A DNA stretch of 64,000 nt from an uncultured Gammaproteobacteria bacterium (lineage in GTDB: Bacteria > Pseudomonadota > Gammaproteobacteria > Pseudomonadales > Pseudohongiellaceae), in assembly GCA_937898685.1 (NCBI GenBank), contig CALEJT010000017.1, positions 191,982 through 255,981 of the forward strand. Reading direction: 5' to 3'. The notes under the pieces are model-generated. The model was given only the letters and a program-made list of their open reading frames with translations. It ran no database searches and had not been told where the DNA came from. A program made the translations under genes and the position numbers. Below are positions 38,168-47,029 of this stretch, in pieces. Each line of letters opens with the position of its first letter. Position 1 is the first letter of the stretch.

Positions 38168-38347
38168 TTAGGTTGGGTGAGCGCGGAAACAGAACGAGTC
38201 AACGGTTCGGCTCGCTTCCGCACGAATGATGCGAGCTCTGCGAGCGGCTAGAACCGAGCCAGTAATGGATGTTGGATTTTCAGCATTGTTCGAGTCGTGG
38301 ACATCGCTTGCCGGGCTTACTTCGTTCAGCCCGACCTACGCTCCGTA
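38168..38347. repeat. Decayed REP-like intergenic repeat
   Basis: The 375-bp gap after the kinase gene contains a GTTAGGTTGGGTGAGCG end near 38168 and, in inverted orientation, GGGCTTACTTCGTTCAGCCC followed by GACCTACG near 38315-38341. The latter is itself a hairpin (GGGCT..AGCCC). ATGTTGGATTTTC sits between them. Sequences of the form GTAGGTTGGGTTGAG..CCCAACATC are widespread intergenic repeats in gammaproteobacteria. No coding sequence is seen here. The rest of the gap (38348-38533) is the upstream region of the next gene. Confidence 0.6.
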
Positions 38348-38533
38348 AGCGCAACGTCCTTTGACTCCACAAGATTCTGAAGCGCTCGTTACACCAACGC
38401 AGCCAACGCCACTTCGTCCTGCCCCCTGTTGCATTCGCAACATTTCGCACCGGAAGGCTGTGGAATTTCGTACATGGACAGCACCAAAACCTGCCTCTAC
38501 CATGGAGCCCTTCTTTTGCCGGAGGGAACTACG

Positions 38534-39757
38534 ATGCGCTCTCGTCTTTTCTCTTTTGCCCCTTTCGCTGCGGCAGGCCTGGGCCTGACGCTCGTCGCAC
38601 CGCTGAGCTCGGCGCAGCCCATACAACCGGGTGAATTGCCGGACGGCGAAGGCAAGGAACTGGTACAAACGGTCTGCTTCTCCTGCCATACCGCAGTGAA
38701 CATCACCAATTCCGCTGGCTACGATCAGGAAAACTGGAAGCACGTGTTCAGCGCCATGGTCGACCTGCCCAAGGCCCAGGCAGAGACCATCGCTGCTTAC
38801 CTTTCCCATCACTTCCCACCGCGTCCGGGCGAAGCCCCGAACCTGATCGCGGGCGACACCAGGATCGAAATCGATGAATGGTTCGTACCCACCCGCGGCC
38901 AGCGCTCGCGCGATCCCGTGGAAGCGCCCGACGGCTCCATCTGGTGGACCGGCATGTGGGCCTCGCTGGTGGGCCGCCTCGACCCCAACACGGGAGAGAT
39001 GGAAGAGTTCCGGCTGCCCCCCACGGCGCGTCCGCACAGCATCGTGCCCGACGCCGAAGGCAACATCTGGTACACGGGCAACGGCAACGGCACGATCGGC
39101 AAACTCGATCCCAAGACCGGCCTGGTGACGCAATATCAGACCGAAGCCAACGACCCGCACACGGCCACGTTCCACCCCAATGGCGATCTCTACTTCACCG
39201 CGCAGCAGAGCGGCATGCTCGGCCGTCTCGATCCGAAGACGGGTGAACTGAAGGAGATCAAGACCGAGCCGCGTCCCTATGGCATCAAGGTCGGCTCCAA
39301 CGGCACGCTGTGGATCGCCTACAACGGCACCAACAAGATCGGCGCCATGGACCCCGAGACCATGGAAGTGCGCTACTACGAAATACCCAACGAACGTTCA
39401 CGCATCCGCCGTCTCGATCTCGATAGCAAGGGCATCGTCTGGTACGTGAACTCCACCCAGGGCAAGCTCGGTCGCCTCGATCCGGCGACGGGTGAAATCA
39501 AGGAATGGGATTCACCGAGCGGGCCGGATTCGCATCCCTATGCGATCGCCGTGGTGAAGGACAAGATCTGGTACAACGAAAGCGGCAAACGCCCCGATGC
39601 GCTGGTGCGCTTCGATCCCGAAACGGAAAGTTTCCAGAGCTGGGCGATTCCGAGCGGCGTCGGCATCGTCCGCAACATGTGGGTGACGCGTAACGATGAA
39701 CTGCTCATCCATCAGAGCAGTTCGAATCGAGTGGGTCGGGTGAGGATTCTCGACTGA
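38534..39757 (+). CDS. Exported cytochrome c fused to a streptogramin lyase (Vgb)-like propeller
   Basis: A 407-residue protein. After the signal peptide (ending LSSAQ) comes a short haem domain with CFSCH and YDQENWKHVFSAMVDLP (to about residue 95). A seven-bladed Vgb-like propeller follows, built of repeats such as GSIWWTGMWASLVGRLDP and NIWYTGNGNGTIGKLDP. Streptogramin B lyases are soluble enzymes without haem, so a redox or binding function is more likely than antibiotic resistance. The ATG at 38534 has a GGAGGG ribosome site; an in-frame upstream start at 38429 is unsupported. It converges on the TonB receptor gene. Confidence 0.88.
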   Translation: MRSRLFSFAPFAAAGLGLTLVAPLSSAQPIQPGELPDGEGKELVQTVCFSCHTAVNITNSAGYDQENWKHVFSAMVDLPKAQAETIAAYLSHHFPPRPGEAPNLIAGDTRIEIDEWFVPTRGQRSRDPVEAPDGSIWWTGMWASLVGRLDPNTGEMEEFRLPPTARPHSIVPDAEGNIWYTGNGNGTIGKLDPKTGLVTQYQTEANDPHTATFHPNGDLYFTAQQSGMLGRLDPKTGELKEIKTEPRPYGIKVGSNGTLWIAYNGTNKIGAMDPETMEVRYYEIPNERSRIRRLDLDSKGIVWYVNSTQGKLGRLDPATGEIKEWDSPSGPDSHPYAIAVVKDKIWYNESGKRPDALVRFDPETESFQSWAIPSGVGIVRNMWVTRNDELLIHQSSSNRVGRVRILD

Positions 39758-39772
39758 GGGAACGGCGCTGGT

Positions 39773-39841
39773 TCAGGCCAGCGCGATGCCGCATCCGAAG
39801 TAGAGGGCGGCGGCGAGCAGGATGAAGTGCTTACAGTCCAT
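39773..39841 (-). CDS. Possible 22-residue membrane peptide
   Basis: A very short frame encodes MDCKHFILLAAALYFGCGI followed by ALA and a stop. It has a short charged start and one hydrophobic helix of about 17 residues. A GGAG ribosome site lies 6 bases before the ATG. It sits 87 bp downstream of the TonB receptor gene on the same strand and converges on the cytochrome-propeller gene. Small single-helix proteins often accompany membrane complexes, but no homologue is recognised and expression is unproven. Confidence 0.4.
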   Translation of the reverse strand: MDCKHFILLAAALYFGCGIALA

Positions 39842-39928
39842 ACGGGGCTCCAGGAAGAAGTAAGCTCTCAGACCGTGGGGCCGCGCATTGGTTCCTCTAC
39901 TTCAACAATAAATTTCCTCCCCGTTCCT

Positions 39929-42328
39929 TTAGAAACGTAGACCGGCTTCCAGCGCCAGCTGGCGGCCGCGCTCCACGAGTCCGTAATAGGTGTTGGTGCC
40001 GAACAGCGAAGAGGCGAGCGGCACGTTGGCGGCGTAGCTGAGCACCACTTCATCCGTCAGGTTCTTGCCCACGAAGGCCGCGTACCACGACGCAGTTTCC
40101 ACTGCGATGCGAACGTTCGTTCGCGTGACGCCCGGCGCCTTCATGTTGGGGTCGAGGTTCTCGTGCAGGTTCAGCTCGCTGCGGTAGTTGAGCATGAGGC
40201 TGCTGGCGAGAGTCCAGTCACTACCGAAGCGATGGCGATGATCCAGACTCAGGCTGGCGCTGTGCCGCGGCGCGTACTGACCGCGCTTGCCGGTGTAGTC
40301 GCAGCGCGCCACACCATCGATCACCGGCCCCGTCGGCGGCTGCCGGTTGTAGCAGTTGCCATTCCTGAAGTCGGTGTATTCGAAGTCCAGATAGGCGTAG
40401 GAGTAGCCGAAGGTGAGCTCGTCGGTGAGCGCCCAACGGCCGTCGAGTTCGAGACCGCCCACCCGCGTTTCCCGCGCATTGCCCACGTTGAAGCCGAGCG
40501 CGCCATCGAACTGGCTCACCTGCAGATCGCGGTAGTGGGTGAGGAACAACGCGGCGTTGAGTTCCAGGGCGCCGTCGAAGTAACGCCCCTTGCTGCCCAG
40601 TTCGAGATCGCGCGCCCTTTCCTCCTGGAATTCGAAGGACCAGGGATTGTTGGCGCGTGCATCGAAGCCACCGCCCTTGTAACCGCGCGAGGCGCGGGCG
40701 TAGAGCGAGATGTCATCGCTCAGATCCCAGGTGAGCGTGAACGATGGTGTGAACTGATGTTCGCGGCGTTCACCCCGGAGATCGTGGCCCGGCAATACCA
40801 CGCCCGGTGCCACCTGCAGCCCCGCCAATTGGCGGCTGTGTACGCCGAGCACCTGGTAGAAGAGCAGCGCTGCGCGGGGATCGGCCGCGGGCTGCATGGT
40901 GCCGAGCGTGAAGACGTCCAGATGACGCGTGGCGCGCTTTTCTTCACCGGTGTAGCGACCCCCGATGCTCAGTTGCAGCGAGTCCGTGAACTGCCAATCC
41001 ACCTGCGCGAACCAGGCCCAGGTATCGGTCTTCTGCGCGTTGCGGCGCAGCGGCTCGGTGCCGAGGATGGCGGCAAAAGCCTGTTGCCGCGGGTCGGGCG
41101 AGGTCGCAGCCAACAAGCCGATCACGGAATCGGTGGGAATGGAGATGCTTTCGTAGGAACGGAAGTCGGCCTGCTGCCAGTACAGACCCGTCATCCAGCG
41201 CAGATCGCGATCGGCGGCCGAAGCGAGACGCAGTTCCTGACTCCACTGCTCGTAATCCTCTCCCAGCCGCGCATAGAGCACGCGGGCACCGGTGTAGTCG
41301 CAGTCGCAGAGCTCGTTGAAGTCGTAGGCGATGCGCCCCCCGATGGCGCTGAGCGTGTAATCGCCCAGCGTGTATTCCACCGAGAGCGTGAAGTTGTCGT
41401 AGGTGCTCTCGCTGAATTCGTCCGCATCCGCCTGACGCCGGAAATCGGTCCGACCATCGATGCCACGCTGCCCGAGGATGCGCAGCAAGCCATCGAGGTT
41501 GAGACCCGCCAAGGGCGAGGAGCCCGGCGGCAAGAGGTTGGGCTCGTCGCGCACCACTTCGATCTGACGGCCCAGGGTGTCGTAGGTACCGTGCTCCAAC
41601 TTCACCGTGGCGCTCAGTGCACCGGTGGGCTCCCACACCACGGTCACGCGAGCGGCGTTTTCTTCACGCTGCGGTTCGTCGCGGTTCTTGAGAGTGTTCT
41701 CGATGTAGCCATCTTCGTCGTAGCCGCGCAGCGCGATGCGTGCGCGCAGCGTTTCGGTGAGCGGTCCCGAAGCAACGGCATTGAGTTCACGCTGATTCGA
41801 TTCGAATTCGTAGAGCGTATTCACACTCAGCTCACGCTCGTCGGTGGGCCGCGCCGTGGTGAGGTTCAAGGCACCGGCGATGCTGTTCTTGCCGAACAAG
41901 GTGCTCTGCGGACCGCGCAGTACCTCGACCCGCGCCAGATCGAGGAAGGGCGCACGGATCAGCTGCTGCCGCGAGTAGTAGAGGCCATCCACGTATTGCC
42001 CTACCGACTGTTCGAAGGCCTGGTTGTTGCCCGAGCCGATGCCGCGCACGTAGAGCTGCGTGCTCACCGCGGTTTCGGTCATGGCCAGACTCGGTACGAA
42101 CTCGACCAGATCGGCGATCTTGTTGATGTTGCCCGCCAACAAACGCTCGGCACCGACCACGTTGAGCGACATCGGTACTTCGCTCAATGGTTCCTCACGC
42201 TTTTGCGCCGTGACGAGGATTTCCTCCAACACGGCCGGCTGGGCATGAACGCTTTGAAGGGAGCTGCTGACTACGATACCGACGGCAAGTGCCGTTCTTC
42301 TGAACTGTGCAAGGAAGGGGGAGTACAC
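39929..42328 (-). CDS. TonB-dependent outer-membrane receptor
   Basis: A 799-residue receptor with a signal peptide (ending SVHA), a TonB box-like EEILVTAQKREE, a plug domain (RGIGSGNNQAFEQSVGQYVDG, VEVLRGPQSTLFGKNSIAGA) and a 22-strand barrel ending in an aromatic-terminated strand (LEAGLRF). The VTAQKREE-type plug is common in receptors of proteobacteria and sphingomonads that import plant or steroid-like compounds as well as iron complexes, so the ligand cannot be told. No regulator or inner-membrane transporter is adjacent. Confidence 0.93.
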   Translation of the reverse strand: MYSPFLAQFRRTALAVGIVVSSSLQSVHAQPAVLEEILVTAQKREEPLSEVPMSLNVVGAERLLAGNINKIADLVEFVPSLAMTETAVSTQLYVRGIGSGNNQAFEQSVGQYVDGLYYSRQQLIRAPFLDLARVEVLRGPQSTLFGKNSIAGALNLTTARPTDERELSVNTLYEFESNQRELNAVASGPLTETLRARIALRGYDEDGYIENTLKNRDEPQREENAARVTVVWEPTGALSATVKLEHGTYDTLGRQIEVVRDEPNLLPPGSSPLAGLNLDGLLRILGQRGIDGRTDFRRQADADEFSESTYDNFTLSVEYTLGDYTLSAIGGRIAYDFNELCDCDYTGARVLYARLGEDYEQWSQELRLASAADRDLRWMTGLYWQQADFRSYESISIPTDSVIGLLAATSPDPRQQAFAAILGTEPLRRNAQKTDTWAWFAQVDWQFTDSLQLSIGGRYTGEEKRATRHLDVFTLGTMQPAADPRAALLFYQVLGVHSRQLAGLQVAPGVVLPGHDLRGERREHQFTPSFTLTWDLSDDISLYARASRGYKGGGFDARANNPWSFEFQEERARDLELGSKGRYFDGALELNAALFLTHYRDLQVSQFDGALGFNVGNARETRVGGLELDGRWALTDELTFGYSYAYLDFEYTDFRNGNCYNRQPPTGPVIDGVARCDYTGKRGQYAPRHSASLSLDHRHRFGSDWTLASSLMLNYRSELNLHENLDPNMKAPGVTRTNVRIAVETASWYAAFVGKNLTDEVVLSYAANVPLASSLFGTNTYYGLVERGRQLALEAGLRF

Positions 42329-42422
42329 GACCTAGCCTCTGCCGATGACCAACGCGCCTCAGCATAGCAAGGCAACGCAGACCTGTCGGCTTTTTTGAAC
42401 GATTCGATGAAAAGTGCGAACG

Positions 42423-43841
42423 CTACTGCTGCCGCACCCAATTGAGAAGCGAGTCCATTAGCTCCACGCCCGGCCCGCGATCGGCATCACGATGATTCAG
42501 TATGCCGGTCACCGCGTAATGCCGGCCGGACTGCCCTATCACGTAGCCGGCCACTGCCGACACCTCATTGAGCGTGCCGGTTTTGATGTGCATGTAACCG
42601 CGCGTCGTGTCGTCTCGCAGGCGGGCGCGCATGGTGCCATCTTCACCTACGATCGGCAACGAGGAGATGAACTCCGCCATGTAGCGCGAGTGATAGCCAT
42701 GGCGCAGCGCGCCGGTGAGCTGCGCCGCGGTGAGACGCGTGGCGCGCGAGAGCCCGGAACCATTCTCCACTTGCAGACCGGTGGTATCGATCTCGAGTCG
42801 TTCCAGATAACGCGTCAACACTTGCGCACCCGATGCCACCGTGGCGGGCAAGGTACCGTACTCGGCACCGAGTGTGAGCAACAGGTGCCGCGCCATGAGG
42901 TTGTTGCTGTATTTGTTGAGATAGCGGATCACTTCGGCCAAGGGCGGTGAGTCCCAACGCAGCAGCGGCTCCATGTCCACCGGGGCGCGCTCGAGACGCA
43001 ATCCACCATCGAACTCACCACCGAGTTCCTTCCACAGTTTGGTGAAGAGTCCGTGCGCATAGGTCATGGGATCGTTCACCGCACGCACCATCGAGAACAA
43101 ACCGCAGCCCGAGGGGAACTGGCCATCGAAGTTCACGGTGTCGGGCCTGCTGTCGTAGCTGAAGGCGATGCCGCGCTGATAGCCGGTGCAACTGCCCTGA
43201 CGCAGCCGCAGACGATTGTTGATGCGGTGATGCGGCAGGTCGGGATCGGCGCGAATGTCGACTGTCTTACCGTCGGCATTGGGCGAGAAGTAATAGGTGA
43301 TGGCCTGGAAGTTCAGCGACAGCGCACTCGGCAGCACGTTGTAGGCGCGGCCGGCATCGTTGTCGATGGGAGGCTCGGCGCGCACCGAATCATCGAACAT
43401 CGTCGCGTCGATCACGAGGTCACCCGTGATCGCATCGATGCCACGCATGCGCAGCGCCTTGAGCAGGTTGCGGAACTGTTCTTCCAGCAGATAGGGATCA
43501 CCGCCGCCCTGGATCAGGAGGTCGCCGTCGAGACGTCCGTCCTGGATCGGACCCAGCGCATAGACCGAAGTGGTCCACGTGTAAGCCGGCCCGAGCTCTT
43601 CGAGCGCGACGAGCGTGGTGAGCGTCTTGATGGTCGAGGCTGGATTCAGCGGCAGATTCTCGTTCACTGCCAGCAAGGTTTCGCCGGTGTTCACGTCCTG
43701 CACCAGGAAACCGTAGTCGTCCGCATCCAGCTTGTGGCCCTTCACGACCACGTCGATGACGGATGGCAGTTGCGCCTCGGCCGAGAACGAGAACAGAACG
43801 AAGGCCAGCACGGTGCCGGCGGAAGCGAGTTTGAGTTTCAT
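42423..43841 (-). CDS. dacB: D-alanyl-D-alanine carboxypeptidase/endopeptidase (PBP4)
   Basis: A 472-residue periplasmic class C penicillin-binding protein that trims and cleaves peptidoglycan cross-links. The signal peptide ends SFSAEAQ. The three active-site motifs are present: Ser69-x-x-Lys72 in NPASTIKTL, SNN in NKYSNNLMARHLL near residue 313, and KTG in MHIKTGTLNE near 419. The family's large inserted domain between the first two motifs is intact. Length is normal. It lies downstream of the oxidoreductase gene in the same direction with a 67-bp gap. Confidence 0.95.
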   Translation of the reverse strand: MKLKLASAGTVLAFVLFSFSAEAQLPSVIDVVVKGHKLDADDYGFLVQDVNTGETLLAVNENLPLNPASTIKTLTTLVALEELGPAYTWTTSVYALGPIQDGRLDGDLLIQGGGDPYLLEEQFRNLLKALRMRGIDAITGDLVIDATMFDDSVRAEPPIDNDAGRAYNVLPSALSLNFQAITYYFSPNADGKTVDIRADPDLPHHRINNRLRLRQGSCTGYQRGIAFSYDSRPDTVNFDGQFPSGCGLFSMVRAVNDPMTYAHGLFTKLWKELGGEFDGGLRLERAPVDMEPLLRWDSPPLAEVIRYLNKYSNNLMARHLLLTLGAEYGTLPATVASGAQVLTRYLERLEIDTTGLQVENGSGLSRATRLTAAQLTGALRHGYHSRYMAEFISSLPIVGEDGTMRARLRDDTTRGYMHIKTGTLNEVSAVAGYVIGQSGRHYAVTGILNHRDADRGPGVELMDSLLNWVRQQ

Positions 43842-43908
43842 GAGGCAACGATTCGTGAACGAGGCGCACAGGTTAACCGAAGCCGTGCCGTGCGGTGAAC
43901 CTCGACAC

Positions 43909-45516
43909 TCAACGGCCGCGCTTGACGTCCTTCAGAATTTCGCGCGCGGCATTGTGGCCCGGCACCCCCGTCACCCCACCACCCGGATGGGCGCCCGAGG
44001 CACAGAGGTAGAGCCCCTTCAGCGGCAGACGATAGTTTGCTGCTCCGAGAACAGGTCGCGTATTGAAGAGCTGCCCCAATCTCAGTTGACCATGGAAGAT
44101 GTCGCCATCGACCAGACCGAAGCGCTGTTCCAGATCGAGTGGCGACAGCACCTGCATGCCGAGCACGCTGCTGCGGAAGTTGGGCGCGTGCTTGGTGACG
44201 GTGTCGATCACGCGCTCCGCGAACGCGGCTTTCTCGGCCGGATCCTGCCAACTGCGCGGTGCCGGCAGGTGCGGCATCACGTGCTGCACGAAGAGGCTCG
44301 CCACGTGTTGCCCCGGCGGTGCCAGGGTCGGGTCGAGCGTGGAAGGAATCAGCATCTCGACGATGGGTTCGTCGGACCAGCCATTCGTCGCGGCGCTGTG
44401 ATAGGCACGATCGAGATAGTCGATGGTGGGGCCGATGACGATGCCTGCGCCATGATGCGATTGCTGTTCGCGACCGGGACGACAGCGGAAGTCGGGTAAT
44501 TCGCCGAGCGCCACGTTCATGCGGAAGGTGCCCGAGCCACAGCGGATCGACGTGAAGCGCTGGTGTTCTTCTTCGGGCACGAGACCTGGCCGAATCAGAT
44601 CGCGAAACAGCAGTTTCGGTGGGATGGCCGCGGCAACGCGCGGCGCACGCAGGATTTCGCCGTCGGCGAGACGCAGCCCCGTCACGTGACCGTTCTCACC
44701 CAATATCTCTGCCACCGGTGCATTCAACTCCAAGCGCGCGCCGGCTGCCTTGGCCGCATGAGCCATCGCCTGCGTGATCGCGCCCATGCCGCCAACGGCG
44801 TGCCCCCACACACCGGGCTTGCCGTTCACTTCACCGAAACAGTGATGCAACAGCACGTAGGCAGTGCCGGGTGTATGAGGAGAAGCAAAGGTGCCCACTA
44901 CGCCGTCGAAGGCGAAGGCGGCCTTGACCGTTTCGTTTTCGAACCAGTGTTCCAGGAACTCGGCAGCGCTACTGGTGAAGAGCTCGAGCAGGGTGCGCTG
45001 TTGTTCACGACTGCAGCCGAGCAGCTTGCGCGCAAGCTTGAGCCACGTAAGAAGATCGCCAGGCGCGAGTGAATTTGGTGGCGTCATCAACACCAGTTCA
45101 CGCAAGAGCGCAGCCGCTTCTTCCAGCACCGCGTCATAGCGCGGCAACCGTTGCGCATCGTGTTGGGAGAACTCGGCAATGGCGGCCTGGCGTGCTGCCA
45201 TGCCATAGGGAAAGATCAACCCTCGTTCTGCATCGACCGGCCAGAAGTTGGCCACGGGACGCTCGACGATCTTGAGACCATGCGCGTGCAGATCGAGATC
45301 GCGGATCACCTTCGGATTGAGCAGACTTACGGTGTAGGACGCCACCGAGTTGCGAAAGCCGGGATGGAATTCTTCCGTCAGCGCTGCACCACCGGGCACG
45401 GCGTTCTTTTCCAGCACGGCCACGCGCAGACCGGCCTTGGCGAGATAGGTGGCGCAGACGAGGCCATTGTGACCGGCGCCGAGAATCAACACGTCGTATT
45501 GGGAAGAAGAGCTCAT
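43909..45516 (-). CDS. FAD-dependent oxidoreductase, phytoene desaturase-like
   Basis: A 535-residue flavoprotein of the CrtI/amine oxidase-like superfamily. The dinucleotide-binding motif LILGAGHNGLVCATYLAKAG is at the N-terminus, followed by GGAALTEEFHPGF. The C-terminal FAD motif is GLYLCASGAHPGGGVTGVPG. The family (related to human PYROXD2) is broad and the substrate is unknown; no carotenoid genes are nearby. The start at 45516 excludes about 90 residues of unsupported upstream frame. It is divergent from corA with about 70 bp between the starts. Confidence 0.88.
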   Translation of the reverse strand: MSSSSQYDVLILGAGHNGLVCATYLAKAGLRVAVLEKNAVPGGAALTEEFHPGFRNSVASYTVSLLNPKVIRDLDLHAHGLKIVERPVANFWPVDAERGLIFPYGMAARQAAIAEFSQHDAQRLPRYDAVLEEAAALLRELVLMTPPNSLAPGDLLTWLKLARKLLGCSREQQRTLLELFTSSAAEFLEHWFENETVKAAFAFDGVVGTFASPHTPGTAYVLLHHCFGEVNGKPGVWGHAVGGMGAITQAMAHAAKAAGARLELNAPVAEILGENGHVTGLRLADGEILRAPRVAAAIPPKLLFRDLIRPGLVPEEEHQRFTSIRCGSGTFRMNVALGELPDFRCRPGREQQSHHGAGIVIGPTIDYLDRAYHSAATNGWSDEPIVEMLIPSTLDPTLAPPGQHVASLFVQHVMPHLPAPRSWQDPAEKAAFAERVIDTVTKHAPNFRSSVLGMQVLSPLDLEQRFGLVDGDIFHGQLRLGQLFNTRPVLGAANYRLPLKGLYLCASGAHPGGGVTGVPGHNAAREILKDVKRGR

Positions 45517-45586
45517 GGATCGGGGCTGCGTGCCAGAAAAGGGCGAAGAGGATAGCATGCGGGGCACGCAACGGCGGAGAAAGGCG

Positions 45587-46552
45587 ATGGTCAGGGCGCA
45601 ATTGCAACTCAAGGATGGCACGTGGTTGGAAGGTGGAATCGAGCTGCTCGAACGCTGGCGTGGCGAACACGTTGCCAGCATCTGGATCGATCTCGAGAAC
45701 GAAGCGCCCGCCGACCTCACCTGTTTCCTCGAAAACATGGACTGCCATCCTCTCGCCATCGAGGACGTGCAGCGCTTTCGCAATCCGCCCAAAACGCAGG
45801 ACTACGACAACTACACCCTGCTGCTGTTCCGCGACCTGCCAATCTTCAATCCCAATCTCACCAACGAACAACAGAACATCGCTCTCTTCGCTGGCGAACG
45901 TTGTCTGATCAGCGTTCACAAACAGCCATCGGAAAGCATTGCTCACTATTGGCTCAACGCGCGCCGTGAAGAGCTCCTGCGCAGTCCGGGGCTGCTCGCC
46001 ACTCGCATCCTGCGTCACGCCACGGCGCGCTATCTCGAAGTGCTGCTGAGTTTCGAACCCATCCTCACCGATCTCGAAGACACGCTGCAGGATCAACCCA
46101 GCGATGCCCTGATGCTGGATCTGATCGCCTATCAATCACGATTACGCCGACTGCGCCGCATCTTCGACTATCACCAACGCGTCGTGGAAAACCTGCGCGA
46201 AGAGATGCCGCAACGTTTGCTCGACGAAGACGGCGACATCGAACACGCGCTACAGGTCCTGTACGAGCGCTGCGAACGCACGCATGGCCTTTGCAACATG
46301 TACTACGAGATCTGCGGTGATCTGTTGAGTGGCTACATGTCCTTCGCGTCGCATGCGCTGAACAACACGATGAAGGTGCTCACCGTCATCACCGCCCTCT
46401 TCCTGCCATTGACGCTGATCACCGGGATCTACGGCATGAACTTCGACTTCATGCCGGAACTCTCCTGGCACTACGGTTACTTCACCGTGCTCGGCGTGAT
46501 GCTGGGACTATTGGTCGTTACCGGGGCTTATGCCTGGCGCAAGTGGTTGTGA
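45587..46552 (+). CDS. corA: CorA-family magnesium/cation transporter
   Basis: A 321-residue CorA-type divalent cation channel. A large cytoplasmic N-terminal domain (with WIDLENEAPADL and HPLAIEDVQRF, typical CorA positions) is followed by a long helix and two C-terminal membrane segments. The signature GMN motif is in ITGIYGMNFDFMPEL. The ATG at 45587 follows GGAGAAAGG; earlier in-frame ATGs lack such a site. It may belong to the ZntB/CorA-II side of the family, so Mg, Co or Zn are possible. Confidence 0.9.
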   Translation: MVRAQLQLKDGTWLEGGIELLERWRGEHVASIWIDLENEAPADLTCFLENMDCHPLAIEDVQRFRNPPKTQDYDNYTLLLFRDLPIFNPNLTNEQQNIALFAGERCLISVHKQPSESIAHYWLNARREELLRSPGLLATRILRHATARYLEVLLSFEPILTDLEDTLQDQPSDALMLDLIAYQSRLRRLRRIFDYHQRVVENLREEMPQRLLDEDGDIEHALQVLYERCERTHGLCNMYYEICGDLLSGYMSFASHALNNTMKVLTVITALFLPLTLITGIYGMNFDFMPELSWHYGYFTVLGVMLGLLVVTGAYAWRKWL

Positions 46553-46622
46553 GGTGAGCGGAATATCTGCTGATCACCGGCGCACCCGTGCAGACGCTCT
46601 ACTCCTTCACCATTCGCATAGC

Positions 46623-46865
46623 TCACGACACCACGGAAGCGACTGCTATGAATGGCGTCAGGAGCGCAGAACACGCTTCAATCTGGTAGCTCTCGGTCGC
46701 CGCAACGATTGTTAGGGTTTGGGCGTAGGAGAAGGAGGACAGGATCAGCAGAGCGAGGCCGGCGATGCGCCGCAAAGAGCGAGGCCGTGATCGGGAAATG
46801 AACGGCTGCGCCTGAATCGGCAGACTCGAGAACGACAGTACGGCACACAGTACGAGTTTTCGCAT
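46623..46865 (-). CDS. Possible small exported protein
   Basis: An 80-residue frame begins MRKLVLCAVLSFSSLPIQAQ, a convincing signal peptide with an AQAQ-like cleavage site, and has an AGAAGAG ribosome site 4 bases upstream. About 20 residues later a second signal-like hydrophobic run (AGLALLILSSFSYAQ) appears, and the rest has no recognisable domain. It may be a short secreted protein or the eroded 5' end of a lost gene. The surrounding gap (46553-47029) shows no other coding sequence. Confidence 0.35.
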   Translation of the reverse strand: MRKLVLCAVLSFSSLPIQAQPFISRSRPRSLRRIAGLALLILSSFSYAQTLTIVAATESYQIEACSALLTPFIAVASVVS

Positions 46866-47029
46866 GGGGCTCTTCTGGTTGGATCGCACCATAGCGCTGC
46901 CTCGGCCGTTCCCCAATGCACTGCAACGAAGCACGGCTTTTCTGACTGCAATCAGCGACATGAGCAGCTTTCCCTTTTTCCCCGCCCCCCACTCCCATAA
47001 AATGCCGCCTTTACGAAGTGGTCCCTCCA

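Noticed and set aside
38534..39757. Virginiamycin B (streptogramin) resistance gene
   Set aside because: Only the propeller fold is similar; an exported cytochrome-fused protein is not expected to be a cytosolic antibiotic lyase.
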